DNA from: Gambelia wislizenii
Taxonomy: Eukaryota > Chordata > Lepidosauria > Squamata > Crotaphytidae
DNA: 64,000 nucleotides
Direction of reading: 5' to 3'
NCBI GenBank assembly: GCA_030847615.1
Contig: JAUMIR010000002.1
Span: 196,213,809-196,277,808 of the forward strand
The position numbers and the translations under genes are program-made. Below, one piece after another: positions 62,053-64,000 of the stretch. Every line of letters starts with the position of its first letter. Within the stretch, counting starts at the first letter, position 1. A model generated the notes under the pieces. It was not told the DNA's origin, searched no databases, and worked only from the letters and a program-made list of their open reading frames with translations.

Positions 62053-62473
62053 GGGTGCATGTACATGGTAAAAAATAATGCAGTTTGACACCACTTTAAG
62101 CGCTGTAGCTCCATCCTATGGAATCCTGAGATTAAGTCCCAGGATTCTGTAGGATGGAGCCGTGGCAATTCTCTCTCTCTCTCTCTCTGGCTTTTCTTCG
62201 CAAACGAAGATTCAGGAAGGACTCATCCTGCACTTTCTGCAAGCGCGCTGATGACTAAAAAGGCCAATCTGAGATAAACAAGTCCGATTGCAGAAAGCAC
62301 AGCAGAAGGTCTCCTTGGGTGATGTTTTTGGGTTGTGATTCTTTCTGCGATGTCGTTTCTCTTCAAGACTTGTTCGGCGTGAGTTCTCAAATAAGGCTTC
62401 AGCATTGTGGATAGTGCGTCTCCATGCCTCCAGTGGTGTCAAACTGCATTATTTCTACAGTGTAGATGTACCC
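62053..62473. mobile_element. hAT-like MITE split by a LINE
   Basis: Left end gggtgcatgtacatgg with aataatgcagtttgacacca; right end tggtgtcaaactgcattatt with acagtgtagatgtaccc, complementary. Inner arms gctccatcctatggaatcct and aggattctgtaggatggagc also pair. The right half is interrupted by a LINE 3' end. No clear 8-bp duplication. Confidence 0.75.
62172..62437 (-). mobile_element. LINE 3' end nested in MITE
   Basis: The minus strand encodes TPLEAWRRTIHNAEALFEN, then SLEEKRHRRKN and the zinc-finger-like CAFCNRTCLSQIGLFSHQRA ending in a stop. The 3'UTR has the same hairpin as at 4.4 kb and ends in a (GA)n tail (CT-run at 62,172-62,189 on plus). Looks like an RTE-type LINE C-terminus. Confidence 0.65.
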
Positions 62474-63159
62474 ATAGTATTCTCTTCCCCCCTCCAAAAA
62501 ACAAACCTTTTTCACAGCTGAGATACAAGTCAGTCAAACAATAGGTCAAATTACTTCTGAAGAATGGCAAGTATATGAGTGCTAGGATAAAGCCAATTGT
62601 TAGCCCTAACTAGAGTGCTAAAACCAGTAGCCCTTACTGGAGTACACCTACCAAATCAATGGAAATTTGTTAAGTCAACAATTATATGATTCCACAGGTC
62701 TATGTTAATTGGAACTTGCAACTGAATTTATGCCAAGGCCAGTAAATTCTCAGGAAAAGCACATACCTAGTACAGGACAAGTGAAGCAGAGCACATCACA
62801 TGATTGCTGTGAAGACAATCTAAACCAAGCAGAAACAAAGAAGAGTCTTGTGGCATCTTAAGGACAAATACATTTTAACTGGTATAAGCATCTACAATTG
62901 TCGTCCACTTTATCAGAAGAAAAGAGTAACTCATGCAGATTTCTGTCTGGAGTATCATAAAAATCTGTATCACATAGAGGTTCAACAGATGATACCTGGG
63001 ATAAATTGTATTGGGTTTGTTTAGTTTACCACATGCTACTTGAGGCCAGCTTCCACTTAATCTGGCCCCTTCCAGATGAGCTGGACTACAACACAGCCAT
63101 AATGTGATGCTCTCTCTATTATGTCAGCCAGCATATCCTTTGGCCTGTTATGAGATACA

Positions 63160-63535
63160 GGTATAGCTCAGTTAATGAATTAGATGTGTTCCTGGGCTTT
63201 AACAGAAACTTTGGTACCAAAGGTAGAAGAGATGACCGCACATTCAGACAGGAGGATGTATTAATAATGGGGGATTTTAACTATCCTGATACTTGTTGGA
63301 AGTCCAACTCTGCCAAAAATTTAAGGTCCAACAAATTCCTCACTTGCCTTGTAGAAAATTTCAATGTTTAGAAGGTAGAAGAGGCAACAAGGGGATCAGC
63401 TATTTTAGATCTGATCCTAACTAACAGAGATGATCTGGTTAATGGAGTGAGAGTGGTGGGATCCTTAGGAGGGAGTGACCATGTTCTCCTGGAATATACA
63501 GAGGAAAGGGGAAGCCAAGCGTACTCAGACATGCA
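63160..63535 (+). mobile_element. CR1 LINE endonuclease fragment
   Basis: Encodes VLIMGDFNYPDTCWKSN, then ATRGSAILDLILTNRDDLV and VGSLGGSDHVLLEY, with the GDFN and SDH motifs of the CR1 APE-type endonuclease. One in-frame stop near 63,370. Plus strand, antisense to LLGL2. Confidence 0.88.
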
Positions 63536-63559
63536 TTCTAGACTTTTAAGAAAGCTGAT

Positions 63560-64000
63560 CGCATATTATTTACAGAATCCAAATGTAATGTTTTTCCTTC
63601 AACAACGCTGTATGGTAGATACCATTTGCATCAAGGCTCTGTCCATGTGGGTAGCAGGAGGTGGAAACCATGTCTCATATCCTACTATCCTGCGTCCTTC
63701 ATTCTCAGAGTGGTAAACGACTGATTTCTCCCTTGCTATGCCATCTACCTGGCCAGCTAGAGAGATTCTATGTCAAATTCTTATTAGAGGATAAATGTCC
63801 TAATATTACCTTGTCAGTTGCTAAGTTCTTATCTGTGGTCATTAAGACCAGTGAGAGGGAAGTTAATAGGTGAATAAGTTGAATGAGCTCCAAAAAAGTC
63901 TATCAATAACTATCCTAATTTTATTGGTTTTGTATTATGGTTTTATCTATTAATGTACATCATGTCTGCTGTTTGATGGGTCTATAGACTGCATGAATAA
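63560..64000 (+). mobile_element. LINE 3' end, clade uncertain
   Basis: Degenerate reading ETMSHILLSCVLHSQ with LPGQLERFYVKFLLED resembles the C-terminal (E-x-x-x-H-x-LLxC) region of non-LTR retrotransposons. The T-rich 3' end runs to gggtctatagactgcatgaa at the window edge. Directly adjacent to the CR1 piece. Confidence 0.45.

Noticed and set aside
62212..62442. Host C2H2 zinc-finger gene
   Set aside because: The single finger-like motif ends in a stop, is followed by a LINE-type 3'UTR and tail, and has a second copy at 4.4 kb.
59427..64000. First coding exon of LLGL2 in the window
   Set aside because: No minus-strand sequence resembling the N-terminal ~25 residues ending FNK before a donor was found; probably beyond the edge.

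Overview
The window is vertebrate nuclear DNA, almost certainly from a squamate reptile (lizard type). The evidence is a spliced vertebrate gene with introns of up to several kilobases, plus a squamate-style repeat mix: Sauria-type SINEs with BovB-like tails, 5S-rRNA-derived SINEs, CR1, L2-like, L1 and BovB LINE pieces, Penelope-like elements, a DIRS-like element and many short hAT and mariner-like MITEs. There are no operons, phage features, CRISPR arrays or bacterial signals.

One host gene dominates. On the minus strand, from about 59.4 kb down to 12.1 kb, I can chain 22 internal coding exons plus a terminal exon of LLGL2 (lethal giant larvae homolog 2, a cell-polarity scaffold). Every junction has AG/GT borders and phases that join into one uninterrupted frame of about 975 codons. 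The N-terminal coding exon (about 25 residues by analogy with human), the promoter and the 5'UTR lie beyond the right edge. LLGL2 rather than LLGL1 is supported by paralogue-specific segments, for example around the [12 protein letters not shown] and [16 protein letters not shown] motifs. The first intron in the window has a textbook U12-type donor.

Layout: 0-12.1 kb is gene-free sequence downstream of LLGL2 with a Neptune-like Penelope remnant, L2-like and BovB pieces, and a tail-to-tail pair of SINEs. 12.1-24.8 kb holds the 3' part of LLGL2, with a 2.9 kb 5'-truncated L1 flanked by an 11-bp target duplication. 24.8-28.7 kb is one intron filled by a DIRS-like element carrying a CR1 that itself carries a hAT MITE. 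28.7-39.9 kb holds the central exons, a short L1 with a 15-bp duplication, and an inverted Penelope insertion with a 14-bp duplication and a nested CR1. 39.9-45.6 kb is an intron with a GC-rich foldback. 45.6-59.4 kb holds the N-terminal propeller exons. 59.4-64 kb is 5' intron with a second foldback, a LINE nested in a MITE, and CR1 and other LINE fragments.

I see no new multi-gene system. The most interesting points are the minor-spliceosome intron, the inverted Penelope insertion, two large foldbacks and short-range copying of an L1 segment inside one gene. All homology statements come from pattern recognition, not database searches.
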